This document shows, piece after piece, positions 6,534 through 6,826 of a stretch of 6,826 bases of DNA. Both the position numbers and the translations under genes were made by a program. This stretch comes from Acetofilamentum sp. Its GTDB lineage: Bacteria > Bacteroidota > Bacteroidia > Bacteroidales > JAFGXI01. The notes below the pieces were generated by a model that worked only from the letters and a program-made list of their open reading frames with translations, was not told the origin of the DNA and searched no databases. Each line of letters starts with the position of its first letter. Positions within the stretch are counted from its first letter, which is position 1. The stretch is from assembly GCA_020720565.1 (NCBI GenBank), contig DYOK01000146.1, forward strand, positions 1-6,826. The letters run 5' to 3'.

Positions 6534-6693
6534 TTGATTTTAGTGCACTTATTAGTTCAGGACTTAGCTTTCCTTCCTTTTTCCGAATCTGGAAAAGCTC
6601 CTCTTTAGGAATAACCTGATTATTCAGAATATACCTGGCTTTACTCATTTGTTGAGTAACTTTTATTCCTGTTATCAATTTATCCTTACACAT
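6526..6693 (-). CDS. Putative antitoxin partner of the Zeta-type toxin
   Basis: A 55-residue basic protein too short for most gene callers. It begins MCKDKLITGIKVTQQMSK and ends ELISALKSNA. The segment from residue 16 (MSKARYILNNQVIPKEELF, then QIRKKEGKLSPELISALK) looks like two or three short helices. Its TGA (6526-6528) overlaps the toxin ATG (6531-6533) by 8 bp in another frame, the usual arrangement for a coupled antitoxin-toxin pair. I know no characterised family for it; the antitoxin role is inferred from position and size. Two starts are possible. The ATG at 6693 lies only 4 bp after a perfect -7 box (TAATTTTG, 6698-6705, minus strand), which would make the mRNA nearly leaderless. The ATG at 6648 (residue 16) would give a 40-residue protein with a normal leader. 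Confidence 0.68.
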   Translation of the reverse strand: MCKDKLITGIKVTQQMSKARYILNNQVIPKEELFQIRKKEGKLSPELISALKSNA

Positions 6694-6697
6694 GATG

Positions 6698-6705
6698 CAA
6701 AATTA
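6698..6705 (-). promoter_or_regulatory. Putative -7 box for the toxin-antitoxin operon
   Basis: The minus strand reads TAATTTTG, an exact TAnnTTTG match, in the only gap where this two-gene unit could have its promoter. Its position 4 bp from the first ATG implies a start site at or next to that ATG. No -33 TTTG is seen, and the DNA is AT-rich, so chance is possible. Confidence 0.35.
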
Positions 6706-6736
6706 AAAATAATTCGTTTAAATCTAATCGGTTTTT

Positions 6737-6826
6737 TCAATTATGTAATGCGCTCTCCGCATTATTGCTAACTAGTTTATTATGTATCAGTGTTTTTAAT
6801 CGATTTTTGCGCTTTTTGTTTGTCAT
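6737..6826 (-). CDS. Possible 3' end of an upstream gene, cut by the window edge
   Basis: From the window edge the minus strand is open for 29 codons, starting with ATG exactly at 6826, and stops at TGA 6737-6739. The translation starts MTNKKRKNRLKTLIHNKL and ends in VSNNAESALHN; the last 13 residues are encoded by the boundary repeat and hairpin. It could be the tail of a gene that lies mostly outside the window, its end rewritten by insertion of the cassette, or a chance frame. There is no recognisable domain. Confidence 0.25.
   Translation of the reverse strand: MTNKKRKNRLKTLIHNKLVSNNAESALHN
6746..6764. repeat. Small perfect hairpin at the upstream cassette boundary
   Basis: taatgcg (6746-6752) and cgcatta (6758-6764) form a perfect 7-bp stem around the 5-nt loop ctctc. 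Neither side has a T run, so it is not a terminator. It directly adjoins and overlaps by two bases the boundary repeat at 6763-6772. Confidence 0.6.
6763..6772. repeat. 10-bp inverted repeat, upstream cassette boundary
   Basis: tattgctaac, the exact reverse complement of gttagcaata at 5913-5922. The two copies enclose the antitoxin and toxin genes with an outer span of 860 bp. Confidence 0.6.

Overview
The window looks like chromosomal DNA of a Bacteroidota bacterium, probably from the Bacteroidales/Marinilabiliales side of the phylum; placement below phylum is a guess. The reasons are AT-rich DNA, almost no Shine-Dalgarno sites before starts, -7 promoter boxes of the Bacteroidota form TAnnTTTG (clearest before the tRNA gene), a DUF2795 protein, and a lipoprotein with GldN/PorN-like sequence, a family I know only from this phylum. 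Every gene I can support lies on the minus strand, so the genes read from right to left.

Right end (about 5798-6826): a toxin-antitoxin unit made of a Zeta-type P-loop toxin (5928-6533) and a 55-residue gene (6526-6693) that overlaps it. The pair sits between exact 10-bp inverted repeats (5913-5922 and 6763-6772), with a small perfect hairpin on the upstream side and a long GC-rich imperfect palindrome (5798-5910) on the downstream side. This block has far fewer TCGA tetranucleotides than the rest of the window and looks like an inserted gene cassette. A short open frame enters from the window edge and stops just inside the cassette.

Middle (3720-5700): a long-chain flavodoxin-like gene (5101-5628) whose FMN-phosphate loop lacks the usual hydroxyl residues, followed by a perfect 14-bp terminator hairpin (4942-4973). 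About 420 bp without a gene follow, then a lipoprotein (3720-4682) that seems to carry two GldN-like modules.

Left (110-3643): a co-directional run with short gaps: a LolD/MacB-type ABC ATPase without an adjacent permease, a PduO-type cobalamin adenosyltransferase, a DUF2795 protein and tRNA-Ala(GGC) with its own promoter. The run closes with a rho-independent terminator (1892-1923). A small PAS-domain protein and xseA (large subunit of exonuclease VII) then form a likely two-gene operon. The left part is ordinary housekeeping sequence. The points of interest are the toxin-antitoxin cassette with its boundary structures, the duplicated GldN-like lipoprotein and the atypical flavodoxin.
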